Source of the DNA: Methanocaldococcus infernus ME
GTDB lineage: Archaea; AGJL01; Methanococci; Methanococcales; Methanocaldococcaceae
Assembly (NCBI RefSeq): GCF_000092305.1
Contig: NC_014122.1
Span: forward strand, 1-64,000
Reading direction: 5' to 3'
DNA: 64,000 nucleotides
Under the pieces are notes generated by a model. That model searched no databases and was not told the DNA's origin. It saw only the letters and a list, made by a program, of their open reading frames with translations. A program made the position numbers and the translations under genes. Shown piece by piece: positions 8,273 to 17,126 of this stretch (position 1 is its first letter; each line of letters opens with the position of its first letter).

Positions 8273-9270
8273 AGGTAGCAATTATAGGCTTTGGAGTTGT
8301 AGGAAGAGGCTTAGCAAAGGTTCTTTATTCAAAGGAGAAGTGTTTAAAAGAGAGGTTTGGAGAATTTAAGGTTGTTGCAGTCTGTGATAGGTCTGGAGCT
8401 GTTGTAGATGAGGATGGCCTAAATTTAAAGGAAGTTATTGAAGTCAAGGAGAAAACTGGAAAATTGATTAACCATGATAAGGGTAGAGAGTTAAGCCCTT
8501 TAGATGTTATTAGAGAGATAGACTTTGATGTTACTGTTGAAGTCACCCCATCAAATTTAGAGACTGGAGAGCCTGCTAAAACCCATATCTTGGAAAGCTT
8601 TAAAAATAAGAAACATGTTGTGACGGCAAATAAAGGGCCCTTAGCTCTATATTTTAAAGAACTTGTGGAGAATGCTAAGAAACATGAAGTTTACTTTAGA
8701 TATGAGGCAACAGTTGGAGGGGCAATGCCTATAATAAACTTAGCTAAGGAAAATCTTGCAGGGAATGAGATCTTAGCCATAAGGGGAATATTGAATGGAA
8801 CCACTAACTATATATTAACAAAGATGGAGAAAGAGAAGGTGGACTTTGAAACAGCACTAAAAGAGGCTCAAGAGCTTGGATATGCTGAAGCTAACCCTTC
8901 ACAAGATGTTGATGGATTAGATACAGCAGCAAAGATAGTTATTTTAGCAAATTCTATTATGGGTTTAAATAAGAGTATTAAAGATGTTAGAATTAAAGGG
9001 ATAAGAAAGATAACTCCAGAAGCTCTTTTCTTGGCTAATAAGAGAGGATATACAATAAAATTAATAGGAGAAATTAGAGAGAATAGGTTAGTTGTTGAGC
9101 CTATGCTTATTCCTCTGGAAAGTCCTTTAAATGTTAAAGGAACCTTAAATGTGGCAATGTTTGAAACTGACCTTGCTAAAGAGGTTGTAGTTGTTGGTAG
9201 AGGTGCTGGAGCTGAGGAAACAGCTTCAGCTATTTTGAGTGATCTCATCTGGATTAAGAAGAGGCTCTAA
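8269..9270 (+). CDS. hom: Homoserine dehydrogenase
   Basis: Reduces aspartate semialdehyde to homoserine on the way to threonine and methionine. N-terminal Rossmann motif [13 protein letters not shown]; active-site region [10 protein letters not shown] and [10 protein letters not shown]; the catalytic Lys-Asp segment [18 protein letters not shown]. 333 residues matches the form lacking a C-terminal ACT domain. GTG start overlaps the ACT gene stop by 4 bases. Ends in a 17-base convergent overlap with the next gene. Confidence 0.95.
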   Translation: MKVAIIGFGVVGRGLAKVLYSKEKCLKERFGEFKVVAVCDRSGAVVDEDGLNLKEVIEVKEKTGKLINHDKGRELSPLDVIREIDFDVTVEVTPSNLETGEPAKTHILESFKNKKHVVTANKGPLALYFKELVENAKKHEVYFRYEATVGGAMPIINLAKENLAGNEILAIRGILNGTTNYILTKMEKEKVDFETALKEAQELGYAEANPSQDVDGLDTAAKIVILANSIMGLNKSIKDVRIKGIRKITPEALFLANKRGYTIKLIGEIRENRLVVEPMLIPLESPLNVKGTLNVAMFETDLAKEVVVVGRGAGAEETASAILSDLIWIKKRL

Positions 9271-10546
9271 GCTGTTCTCCTATTAACTCATCAACTCTCT
9301 CTAAGAACTCTTTAACCTTCTCCTTAGGAACCATAGCTCCTGAGGCTATGTTATGCCCTCCTCCAGTTCCACCAAACTCTTTAGCAATAGACATAACCTT
9401 ACTTAAGTTTAACCCTCTATCAACTAACTTCTTGTTCCCCCTTGCTGAGAACTTTGCCACATCTCCCTCAATATAGTAGCCAATAACTGGCTTTTCCTTG
9501 GCTAAGATTCCTGCTACAATTCCAATATATCCCTTCCTACCTTCAAAGTACTTGATATTTCTTAAGCTCTTTAGCTCAACTCTCTTAATCTCTGACAATA
9601 AAGCTTTTTTGTAATCCCAAAGTACTTTATTCCCTATTCTTATACATTCATCATCCTCCAATCCTATCCCTATGCCAATGGAAAAATAGCCATGTCTTCC
9701 AACAGCATTTAGCATTTCAGAAAGGAGATGAGCATCTCTAACCTTATGCCTTAGTAGAACTCTCTCAATAATTAACTTCTCAGCCTCTTCAGGATATTTA
9801 AAGATAAGATGAGAAATAATTTTTTTATACTCTTCTTTACTTAAATCCTTCTTCTTAGGGTCTATCTTTAAATTTAATAGAAATTTTTCAGCCTTAGCCT
9901 CTGAGTTTAGGTCTTCAATATAAGGCTTTGTACAGTAAGCCATAGCCTTGTAAATCTCAACTCCATAAATGTTATAAATTATGTCATTGAATATTTTAAT
10001 ATATCTTTTCTCCCTTGCCTCATTGACTATAAACTTATTTAATCCCATGGGAGGAAATTGCATATCCCCAATCATCCCAACAATAGCCATCTGGGAGAGA
10101 TCATAGTAGCCAAACTCCCTCGCAACAAAATAGCAAGTGCCACTTGCAGTTATCTCCTTAGCACCATCAAATCCATACAAGTGAGGGTTTAGCTGAACAA
10201 TGTTATCTATAAACTCCTCTTCTATCTCTGGAGGATGATGGTCTAAGATGATAGCATCAACCTCTTTCTCTAATATATCATGAATCTGCCCACTTCCCAT
10301 ATCTGCAAAGATGTAGAGAGAGTTATCTTTACTAACCAACTTATCAATAACATTCCTTGAAAGGTGTTCAACAACCTTAACTTGAAAGGTTTTATTTGCC
10401 CTAAATAGGGTTTTGGTTAAGATTGTCCCACTACTAAGCCCATCAGTGTCATGATGAGTTATAACTTTAATAAAGTCATACTCTACGATTCTATTTTTTA
10501 TCTCCTTGCTAAGCTTCTCTATCTTCTCCAACCCAGATAATTCCAT
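9254..10546 (-). CDS. RecJ-like DHH single-strand nuclease
   Basis: A 430-residue DHH/DHHA1 protein. Motifs: HHDTDGLSSG near 35, FADMGSG, LDHHPPE, GMIGDMQ, and the C-terminal GGTGGGHNIASGAM loop with the His intact (unlike the DHH protein at 102). This is the archaeal RecJ/GAN family, single-strand exonucleases; some members bind GINS in the replisome. ATG at 10546 is preceded by GGGTGAG; the gene overlaps the exchanger upstream and hom downstream. Confidence 0.85.
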   Translation of the reverse strand: MELSGLEKIEKLSKEIKNRIVEYDFIKVITHHDTDGLSSGTILTKTLFRANKTFQVKVVEHLSRNVIDKLVSKDNSLYIFADMGSGQIHDILEKEVDAIILDHHPPEIEEEFIDNIVQLNPHLYGFDGAKEITASGTCYFVAREFGYYDLSQMAIVGMIGDMQFPPMGLNKFIVNEAREKRYIKIFNDIIYNIYGVEIYKAMAYCTKPYIEDLNSEAKAEKFLLNLKIDPKKKDLSKEEYKKIISHLIFKYPEEAEKLIIERVLLRHKVRDAHLLSEMLNAVGRHGYFSIGIGIGLEDDECIRIGNKVLWDYKKALLSEIKRVELKSLRNIKYFEGRKGYIGIVAGILAKEKPVIGYYIEGDVAKFSARGNKKLVDRGLNLSKVMSIAKEFGGTGGGHNIASGAMVPKEKVKEFLERVDELIGEQLRASS

Positions 10547-10551
10547 AATTC

Positions 10552-11451
10552 TCACCCAAAGGTTAGATAAAGGAAAAGGACATATAAGAGAATTAAAATA
10601 ACTCCCTCTTTTCTTCCTAATTTTCCTTTAATATAGCCTATCAATAAAATGAAGCTTATTATGAATAAAAAAAGAGCCTCCCTTTCCAACCCTGGAAGGG
10701 TTGAGAATAAAGCAGATAAGCCAATCCCTGCACCAATATCTGCTATATTACTACCTAAAACATTACCTAAAACCATCCCTCCAAGTCTTCTCTTAGCTGC
10801 TGAGATTGAAACAGCTAACTCTGGAAGAGATGTTCCAAGGGCTACTAAGGTTAAGCCTATAATAGTATCAGGGATGTTTAAATAATCAGCCAATTCCTTA
10901 GCTCCATTGACAAAAAGATCAGCTCCAACTAAAACCCCTATTAACCCTATAATAAGTAAAACTAAATTTATTGGTAAATTTATATTATCCTCTTTTTCCT
11001 CTTTCTCATTGGTGTTATCATTCTTTATACTCCATCTGATATAAAAAAGGAATAGGATAAGTAATATTAGCCCATCTAATAGAGAAAATCCTCCAAAGCT
11101 TAAAATTAGGGTTAGAAGAACAAATAATATATAGAATATTAGATTCCTTTTTAAGAATTTGTCTATTTTGACAGAGTCAAAGATTAAAGAGAGACCTAAG
11201 ATTAACCCTATATTACAGATGCATGAACCTAAAATATTTCCAACAGCCAAGCCTGGGAGATGTTGATAAGAGGCTATAACTGAAGTAACAATCTCTGGAA
11301 AAGAGGTTCCAAAGGCTATAATTGTTGCTCCAATCACAAAGTTTGAGATATTAAAAAACCTTGCTATCTTCTCAGCCCCTAAGACAACCCAATCACTACA
11401 GTAGTATAGTAAAATTAAGCCTGTTAAGAAGGATAAAATCCCTATTATCAT
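10552..11451 (-). CDS. Sodium/calcium exchanger of the CaCA family (NCX_Mj-like)
   Basis: A 299-residue, ten-helix antiporter built from two inverted repeats. The alpha-1 motif has GTSFPE with E53 and GNILGSCICN; the alpha-2 motif has GTSLPE with E211 and GNVLGSNIAD with D238. These correspond to the ion-binding residues of the structurally solved M. jannaschii exchanger. An acidic, lysine-rich cytoplasmic loop near 143-158 separates the halves. Overlaps the polyamine synthase gene upstream by 4 bases, suggesting one transcript. Confidence 0.92.
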   Translation of the reverse strand: MIIGILSFLTGLILLYYCSDWVVLGAEKIARFFNISNFVIGATIIAFGTSFPEIVTSVIASYQHLPGLAVGNILGSCICNIGLILGLSLIFDSVKIDKFLKRNLIFYILFVLLTLILSFGGFSLLDGLILLILFLFYIRWSIKNDNTNEKEEKEDNINLPINLVLLIIGLIGVLVGADLFVNGAKELADYLNIPDTIIGLTLVALGTSLPELAVSISAAKRRLGGMVLGNVLGSNIADIGAGIGLSALFSTLPGLEREALFLFIISFILLIGYIKGKLGRKEGVILILLYVLFLYLTFG

Positions 11452-12596
11452 GAAAGTTTCTCCCTCTTTATCATTCTAAATTTTTTACTACCACACTCAC
11501 ATCTTAAGCTTTCAATTCTCTCATTTAATAGCTTATGTATTTTTCCACACTTTAAGCACTTATAGTATCTAACTGTTGGCTTAACTAAGCCAGTGTATAT
11601 TTTCTCAGTGTCTCCAATATTTACTTTTAGCCTTTTCCCTATCAATCTTGCTATAAAGGTTGTGTTTCCAATAATCTCACTACCTTCATAATAGTTGAAG
11701 TTAGGGATTAGCTCAGAGATTACAAAGTTCATTTTTGTTATTTCCTCTTGAACCTTTAGCCACTCATCTATTGGCTTGTGAGAGTAGGAGAGATAAGCAA
11801 CTCCTTCCTCTCCTAAGCATTCAACTCCTCTTGATAAGAATAGTTTTAGCCCATCTATTGTATATGGAGGGTCAGTTGAGAAGACATCAAAGTTATTCTT
11901 TAACTCCTCTGGCATCTCTTTCCTTAAGTCATGCTTCACTATTCTAATTTTAACTCCTTCCTTCTCAGAGAAGCTTTTAATTAAATTTAATAACCTCTCA
12001 TCAATATCTACAACATAAACCTCCTCAGGAAACTGAGTTAAAGCCACTGGGAGAGAGGTTAGATCATCATCACCTATAAAAATAATTCTCTTCCCTTCTA
12101 AGTCTCCTCTCTCACACATTAAAGCAGCTCTATAGACAGAGGTTTCTGGAGTGGCATAGGATTGATCAAGGAGAGTATTAACCTCTGGCCTTTTCCTAAA
12201 CCATGGCTTAACCTTCTCTAAGATTTCTTTAAAAAATTCATTTAAAACAATTCCTCTACCTTCACAGAGAGGGCACCTTAAAGAACCTTTAAATTTGAAT
12301 TTTAATACATTTTCAACAAACTCTAACCCCTTTTCAGTTAATACAGCTCCATTTTCTCTTTTTAAGATTCTCTCTCTTTCCAATATTGTCCTAACCTTGG
12401 CAACAATTGGAAGAGGTAACTTACAAAGTTGAGCTATCCTTTTAGTTGAGATTGGCTGATTTCTATATATAACTCTTAATATATCCTCTACCCCCCTCTC
12501 TCCCTCAGAGATATTAACCTTCTTAGCCACCCTTTTTAATAAATTTCTATCCTCTCTCTCTTTCACTTTTCCCTTTCCCATCTTTCCAATAATCAT
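11448..12596 (-). CDS. bpsA: N4-bis(aminopropyl)spermidine synthase (branched polyamine synthase)
   Basis: Formerly DUF43. Makes branched polyamines used by hyperthermophiles to stabilise nucleic acids. N-terminal winged-helix region (residues about 25-100), a CPLC zinc-type motif near 115, the aminopropyltransferase Rossmann domain with FIGDDDLTS and YVVDID, and the FSTDPPYT active-site loop. A C-terminal zinc ribbon CLKCGKIHK...CECGS is present. GAGGTAG six bases before the ATG fixes the start. 382 residues, slightly longer than the Thermococcus enzyme because of the zinc ribbon. Confidence 0.88.
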   Translation of the reverse strand: MIIGKMGKGKVKEREDRNLLKRVAKKVNISEGERGVEDILRVIYRNQPISTKRIAQLCKLPLPIVAKVRTILERERILKRENGAVLTEKGLEFVENVLKFKFKGSLRCPLCEGRGIVLNEFFKEILEKVKPWFRKRPEVNTLLDQSYATPETSVYRAALMCERGDLEGKRIIFIGDDDLTSLPVALTQFPEEVYVVDIDERLLNLIKSFSEKEGVKIRIVKHDLRKEMPEELKNNFDVFSTDPPYTIDGLKLFLSRGVECLGEEGVAYLSYSHKPIDEWLKVQEEITKMNFVISELIPNFNYYEGSEIIGNTTFIARLIGKRLKVNIGDTEKIYTGLVKPTVRYYKCLKCGKIHKLLNERIESLRCECGSKKFRMIKREKLS

Positions 12597-12605
12597 ACTT
12601 CTACC

Positions 12606-13904
12606 TCAAGATCCTAAAATAATCTTTTTAATCTCTTCCAATTTCTCCTTTAAAGTTTCTTCATCCTCAGCCTCTAAGTTTAGCCTTAATAGAGGTTCAG
12701 TGTTTGATGGCCTTATATTGAACCAGAAGTTTTTACAGTAAACAGAGACTCCATCAAGCTCTTCAATCTTACAATCTTTAAACACTTCTTTAATCCTCTC
12801 TAAAACTTCCCTCTGGTCTTTAACCTTAAAGTTTATCTCTCCACTATGGTAATATTTACTAAACTCTTCTCTAAGCTCTGACAATTTTTTATTTTCCATA
12901 GCCTTAACAATGTAGTATAAAGCCAATAGAGGGCTTTCAAAGTAACCAATCTCTTTAAAGTAGAAGTGGTTAGAAAGCTCTCCAGCAAATTCAGCATCTT
13001 CCTTATGCATCAACTTCTTTATAAAGTAGTGGCCAACTCTACACTTTATAGCTATTCCTCCAAACTTTTCAATGGTTTCAGGAACAACCTTAGAGCATCT
13101 TAAGTCATAAATAATCTTAGCCCCTCTTTTCTCTTTCAATATTTCCCTTGCTATTATAGCTGTTAATATATCTCCTCTTAAAGTTTCTCCAGTCTCATCA
13201 ACCATTCCTAACCTGTCTCCATCACCATCAAAGATTAAGCCCAACTCACAATTATGCTCTTTAACAGCTCTCTTTATATCCTTTAAACACTCCTCTTTTA
13301 GAGTGTCTGGTAAATGAGATGGAAAGGTTCCATCTGGCTCAGAGTTTATAAAAACTTTCTCTTCTAAGATCTCATCCAATATCTCTTTTTCAGCTATTGT
13401 TGTAGCTCCATTGGCAAAATCTACAGCTATTTTATGGTTAAGCCTTCCAATCCTCTTTAAGAAAAATTTTTTATAATTATCAATGACATCAACCTTCAGC
13501 TCATCTAAATTAATCTTCTCCTCCTTAACTTCATAGTATTTAAAGTAAGGCTTAATCTCTTCCAAGGGTGAGAGTGGAATAGCCTTTCTATCACACATCT
13601 TGAAACCTGTATACTCTGGTGGGTTATGAGAGGCTGTTAAGGAAACTCCTAAATCATAGCTATCCTTGGTGGCAAAGTATAAAAGAGGAGTTGAGATAAC
13701 CCCAGCATAGTAAACATTGGCATTTTCCATAAGCCCAGAGATAAAATAGGGAAGAAGCTTTTCAGAGCCTATTCTTACATCTCTACCAACTAAGATATCT
13801 TTATCCTTGTAAAGCTCTCCTATCACTCTTCCCAAAGAATAGGCAAATTTTTCATCTATCTCTTCCCTATATTTTCCCCTAATGTCATAAGCTTTAAAAA
13901 CCAT
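12606..13904 (-). CDS. Phosphohexomutase (phosphoglucomutase/phosphomannomutase family)
   Basis: A 432-residue alpha-D-phosphohexomutase. Phosphoserine loop TASHNPPEYTG near 90, metal loop FDGDGDRLG near 225, sugar loop, and phosphate-binding loop RPSNTEPLLR near 402. Interconverts hexose 1- and 6-phosphates for glycan or nucleotide sugar synthesis; substrate specificity cannot be read from sequence alone. N-terminus MVFKAYDIRGKY is typical. Ten bases upstream of bpsA. Confidence 0.9.
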   Translation of the reverse strand: MVFKAYDIRGKYREEIDEKFAYSLGRVIGELYKDKDILVGRDVRIGSEKLLPYFISGLMENANVYYAGVISTPLLYFATKDSYDLGVSLTASHNPPEYTGFKMCDRKAIPLSPLEEIKPYFKYYEVKEEKINLDELKVDVIDNYKKFFLKRIGRLNHKIAVDFANGATTIAEKEILDEILEEKVFINSEPDGTFPSHLPDTLKEECLKDIKRAVKEHNCELGLIFDGDGDRLGMVDETGETLRGDILTAIIAREILKEKRGAKIIYDLRCSKVVPETIEKFGGIAIKCRVGHYFIKKLMHKEDAEFAGELSNHFYFKEIGYFESPLLALYYIVKAMENKKLSELREEFSKYYHSGEINFKVKDQREVLERIKEVFKDCKIEELDGVSVYCKNFWFNIRPSNTEPLLRLNLEAEDEETLKEKLEEIKKIILGS

Positions 13905-13976
13905 AAGCTATCACTTTTTTAATGTTATTAAGCTTATAGTTTTTAAGAATAATATAATAAATCTTTAGGTGATGTT

Positions 13977-14798
13977 ATGGAAAGATTTAAAGATATAAAA
14001 AATTTAGGGAAGTTGGTTAGGTTAGAAAGAATTTTCAATAAAGAGAGTGAGAGAACTGTTATTGTCCCTATGGATCATGGAGTTTCTAATGGTCCAATAA
14101 AGGGATTAGTGGATATGAAAAAAACAGTTAATGATGTTGCTGAAGGAGGGGCTAATGCTGTCCTCTTACATAAGGGAATTGTTAGACATGGTCATAGGGG
14201 ATATGGCAAAGATATAGGTTTAATTATCCACCTATCAGCTGGAACCTCCATTTCTCCAAATCCTTTAAAGAAGGTTATAGTTACAACAGTTGAAGAAGCC
14301 ATAAGAATGGGAGCTGATGCTGTCTCTGTTCATGTTAATGTTGGTTCTGATGAAGACTGGGAAGCTTACAAAGACTTAGGTTTAATTGCTGAAACCTGTG
14401 AATACTGGGGAATGCCATTAATAGCCATGATGTACCCAAGAGGAAAACATATAAAAAATGAGAGAGACCCTGAACTTGTTGCCCATGCTGCAAGGTTAGG
14501 AGCTGAGTTAGGAGCTGACATAGTAAAAACAAGTTATACAGGAGATATAGATAGCTTTAGAGAAGTAGTTAAAGGTTGTCCAGCTCCTATAGTTGTTGCT
14601 GGAGGTCCAAAAACAAGAACTGATGAAGAGTTCTTACAGATGATAAAAGATGCTATAGAAGCTGGAGCTGCAGGAGTAGCTGTAGGAAGAAATATATTCC
14701 AACATGATGATGTAGTTGGAATAACAAGAGCTGTTTGTAAAATAGTTCATGAGAATGCTGAAGTTGAAGAAGCCTTAAAAGAGATTAGGAAAAAATAA
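13977..14798 (+). CDS. aroA': 2-amino-3,7-dideoxy-D-threo-hept-6-ulosonate synthase (ADH synthase)
   Basis: First step of the archaeal route to 3-dehydroquinate, condensing 6-deoxy-5-ketofructose 1-phosphate with aspartate semialdehyde. Class I aldolase-type barrel: [11 protein letters not shown] with the catalytic Asp, MMYPRG with the tyrosine, and IVKTSYTGD with the Schiff-base lysine. 273 residues matches the M. jannaschii enzyme. GGTGATGTT precedes the ATG. Divergent from the mutase gene. Aspartate semialdehyde is also the substrate of hom at 8269. Confidence 0.95.
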   Translation: MERFKDIKNLGKLVRLERIFNKESERTVIVPMDHGVSNGPIKGLVDMKKTVNDVAEGGANAVLLHKGIVRHGHRGYGKDIGLIIHLSAGTSISPNPLKKVIVTTVEEAIRMGADAVSVHVNVGSDEDWEAYKDLGLIAETCEYWGMPLIAMMYPRGKHIKNERDPELVAHAARLGAELGADIVKTSYTGDIDSFREVVKGCPAPIVVAGGPKTRTDEEFLQMIKDAIEAGAAGVAVGRNIFQHDDVVGITRAVCKIVHENAEVEEALKEIRKK

Positions 14799-14978
14799 TT
14801 ATTCTAAAAATCTCATTCCACATCTTCTACCTCTTCCTCTACCTAAACCTCTGCCTCCTGGATCAACTCTATGTATAAACTCTTCTGAAGCTCCACAGTA
14901 AGGGCATGAGGAAGGCTTAGGAGTTCCATAGGGAACTTCAATAATATTTTTGCACTTAGTACAGATAAATTTTTTCAT
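14799..14978 (-). CDS. Small zinc-ribbon protein with Gly-Arg tail
   Basis: A 59-residue reading frame. MKKFICTKCKN and SSCPYCGAS form a CxxC...CxxC zinc ribbon, followed by a GGRGLGRGRGRRCG tail. It abuts the aroA' stop (convergent, no gap) and begins two bases after the stop of the DUF5320-like gene. Hence it is the second gene of a two-gene unit. The layout resembles small proteins found near DUF5320 and iron-molybdenum-cluster-related genes in methanogens. Function unknown; nucleic-acid binding through the RG tail is possible. Confidence 0.75.
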   Translation of the reverse strand: MKKFICTKCKNIIEVPYGTPKPSSCPYCGASEEFIHRVDPGGRGLGRGRGRRCGMRFLE

Positions 14979-14980
14979 TG

Positions 14981-15235
14981 TTAATCCCTTTTTTCTCTTT
15001 TTAACCTTTCTAACTCAGCCTTAATTTTCTCAATCTCTTCCTCTAAGGCCTTTTTCTCATCAATTAACTCCTTTAAGTAACTTTCTAAGTAGTCTATATC
15101 ATAGTAATATATGTCCCAAGCATGAACTACTCTTCCTCTATCATCTACATAGTAAGCATGAGGACCAAATCCACATCTACATGGGCCTATGTATCTAAAC
15201 CCTCTTAATAACCTTCTCCACCTTCTTCCAAACAT
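14981..15235 (-). CDS. DUF5320-like coiled-coil protein
   Basis: 84 residues. N-terminal Arg/Gly/aromatic segment with a CRCGFGPHAYY motif; C-terminal coiled coil from about residue 50 (YLKELIDEKKALEEEIEKIK). This architecture is that of DUF5320 proteins. The ATG at 15235 is preceded by GGTGAT, which rules out the in-frame GTG at 15244 as that triplet is part of the ribosome binding site. Function unknown. Confidence 0.7.
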   Translation of the reverse strand: MFGRRWRRLLRGFRYIGPCRCGFGPHAYYVDDRGRVVHAWDIYYYDIDYLESYLKELIDEKKALEEEIEKIKAELERLKREKRD

Positions 15236-15392
15236 TCCTATCACCTTTTCCTTTTCTAATTATGTCACATATGTGTAATAATATATAAAGTTTTTTATTT
15301 TGTTAGTTTGAATATTTAAAATTTACAATAAAAAAGCTTATTAATAAAGAATTTTTATAATAGTGACTTAAAAACTAACTTAAGGGAAAAGA

Positions 15393-16088
15393 ATGAAGAT
15401 TAAGCTAAATGCCATAGAAATTTTAGTTATTGTTGCAATTCTTATAACTTTGTCAGCTTTCACCTATAAATTTCTATTTCATAATGAGAAATATGTGTTT
15501 TCTGGAGATGAGATGTATAAATGTGCCTGGATGTGTAATAAAATATTAGGCCAAGGATTTCCCTTAAATGCTACAGTCATAGGAGTTTGGACAAAAAGTA
15601 AGGAAAAGTTTAATGGGACAGTTGAGATTTACTCAGCAAGGGGAGGAACATTATATGCCATCTATAACAACAGTCCAATAACCATAGGTGGAAGATTAGC
15701 TTATAAAGAAGATGTAGCTGCTGAAAAAATTATCTTAAAGCCTATTGGGAAGAAAATAGATATTTATGAGTTAGAACCAATTGAGGGAAAAGATCTTAGA
15801 GAAGTTATTAATAAGATAGAGAGCTCAATCAATGAAAGTAACATTTTAGCAGTAAAAATTAGTGGAACTATTGGAATTAACTCAAAAACTTACAAACCAG
15901 CTGATCAAATTGAGCTATTGAATAAAGTTTATATAGAAAGTTTAAAAGGAATGAGAATTCAATTTTTAGACAATGGCTTAATAGTTTCTGGAACTTACTA
16001 TTTAGAAGGGTTAAAAGAGCTTAGCAAGTATGTAAATGCCTCAAAAGTAGTTACAAATAGATTAAAAATTTATGTCATAACTAATTAA
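15393..16088 (+). CDS. Uncharacterised protein with N-terminal membrane anchor
   Basis: 231 residues. A single hydrophobic helix at about 8-28 (IEILVIVAILITLSAFTY) is followed by an extracellular-type domain rich in beta strands with NGT/NAT/NES sequons. The anchor-plus-beta layout is loosely like DUF4330 proteins, but I cannot assign it. It is followed after 12 bases by two multi-spanning polymerase-like genes, so a role in surface polysaccharide or glycan export is plausible. Confidence 0.6.
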   Translation: MKIKLNAIEILVIVAILITLSAFTYKFLFHNEKYVFSGDEMYKCAWMCNKILGQGFPLNATVIGVWTKSKEKFNGTVEIYSARGGTLYAIYNNSPITIGGRLAYKEDVAAEKIILKPIGKKIDIYELEPIEGKDLREVINKIESSINESNILAVKISGTIGINSKTYKPADQIELLNKVYIESLKGMRIQFLDNGLIVSGTYYLEGLKELSKYVNASKVVTNRLKIYVITN

Positions 16089-16100
16089 AGGGAAAGAGTG

Positions 16101-17126
16101 ATGATAGAACTAAGCCATCTCTTCCTATTGATTTCTTGTATTTACTTAATATTTTCAAATGTTTCATTATATGCTTTTTTAGCATTTCTCTCTTCAGCCA
16201 TAATTTTCTACATCTCATTTAATATTGGAAAAAAATTTTCTTTTTTAGTTAAGGTAAAAGAGCTTTGCAATTATAAAAGAGATGAGAAAATTGGATTAAT
16301 ATTAATGGTTATAGGAATTATATTTTTAGTTCTTGACCTACTTTGGGTTAGAGACATTCCTCTTTTTAACCCAGAGGTTAGGAGATTTTTAAATGTTGGC
16401 TTTACATTAATCTCAAGGTTTTTTATCTTAGGTTGGGCAATATACTTAGCCTCTTCAAATTTAGATAAGAAGAGAGCTATAATATATACATTAATTTTTT
16501 CAGCAATGGTCATGTTAATTGGCTATAGGACAAGTGTTATAGTCCTCTTAATATCATCAATCTTTGCCCTATACTACAAAGGAGAAATTAAAAATAGAGA
16601 GTTGTTAGCTCTATTCTCTATTGTCTTCTTAATCTTTTTATTAATGTCTATTATAAGATTGATGGTTTTAAAGGTTTCAGGAAATCCTATAATTTCAAGG
16701 ATCTCCTTAACCATGAGTGTCTATGATATAATCTTTAACTACTTTAATGGATCATTTAATTACTATCTACACTACTCAGCAATCCTCTCCTATTTAGGTT
16801 TGGCAAAGGCTCCAAGGGCTGTTATAGCTAACTTCTTAGGGATTTATGGAGTAACTATAACCCCTACAGTTGTAGGAGCAGTTGTTGGGGACTATGGAAC
16901 CTTAGCCATAATCCCATATTTTGGAATATTGGGGATGTTTTTAGGCTTTTATTATATGATTGCCAAAAAATTGAAAGGAATCTATTTAGGAGTTTATAGT
17001 GTTTTGGCTGCTTATACTTTGGTTAGTATAGAGAGTGGAATCTTAGACTTAGATGTCATTTTCTACTACTTCTTAGGGTTGTTATTATGCATCTATGCAA
17101 TATTATCAAGAAAGTTAAGGAAGTAA
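16101..17126 (+). CDS. Multi-spanning membrane protein, oligosaccharide repeat-unit polymerase-like
   Basis: 341 residues with about ten to eleven hydrophobic segments. A long loop near 205-240 (SMSVYDIIFNYFNGS region) and a GYRTS motif near 138 recall Wzy/EpsG-type polymerases that join repeat units of surface glycans. ATG at 16101 follows a GTG at 16098. The next gene overlaps its last 40 bases and has the same architecture, including a mirrored GDYGT/GTVYLDF region. Assigned on topology and weak motif similarity only. Confidence 0.55.
   Translation: MIELSHLFLLISCIYLIFSNVSLYAFLAFLSSAIIFYISFNIGKKFSFLVKVKELCNYKRDEKIGLILMVIGIIFLVLDLLWVRDIPLFNPEVRRFLNVGFTLISRFFILGWAIYLASSNLDKKRAIIYTLIFSAMVMLIGYRTSVIVLLISSIFALYYKGEIKNRELLALFSIVFLIFLLMSIIRLMVLKVSGNPIISRISLTMSVYDIIFNYFNGSFNYYLHYSAILSYLGLAKAPRAVIANFLGIYGVTITPTVVGAVVGDYGTLAIIPYFGILGMFLGFYYMIAKKLKGIYLGVYSVLAAYTLVSIESGILDLDVIFYYFLGLLLCIYAILSRKLRK

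Noticed and set aside
8868-9248. 126-codon frame antisense to hom
   Set aside because: Lies wholly inside the homoserine dehydrogenase gene and has no family pattern.
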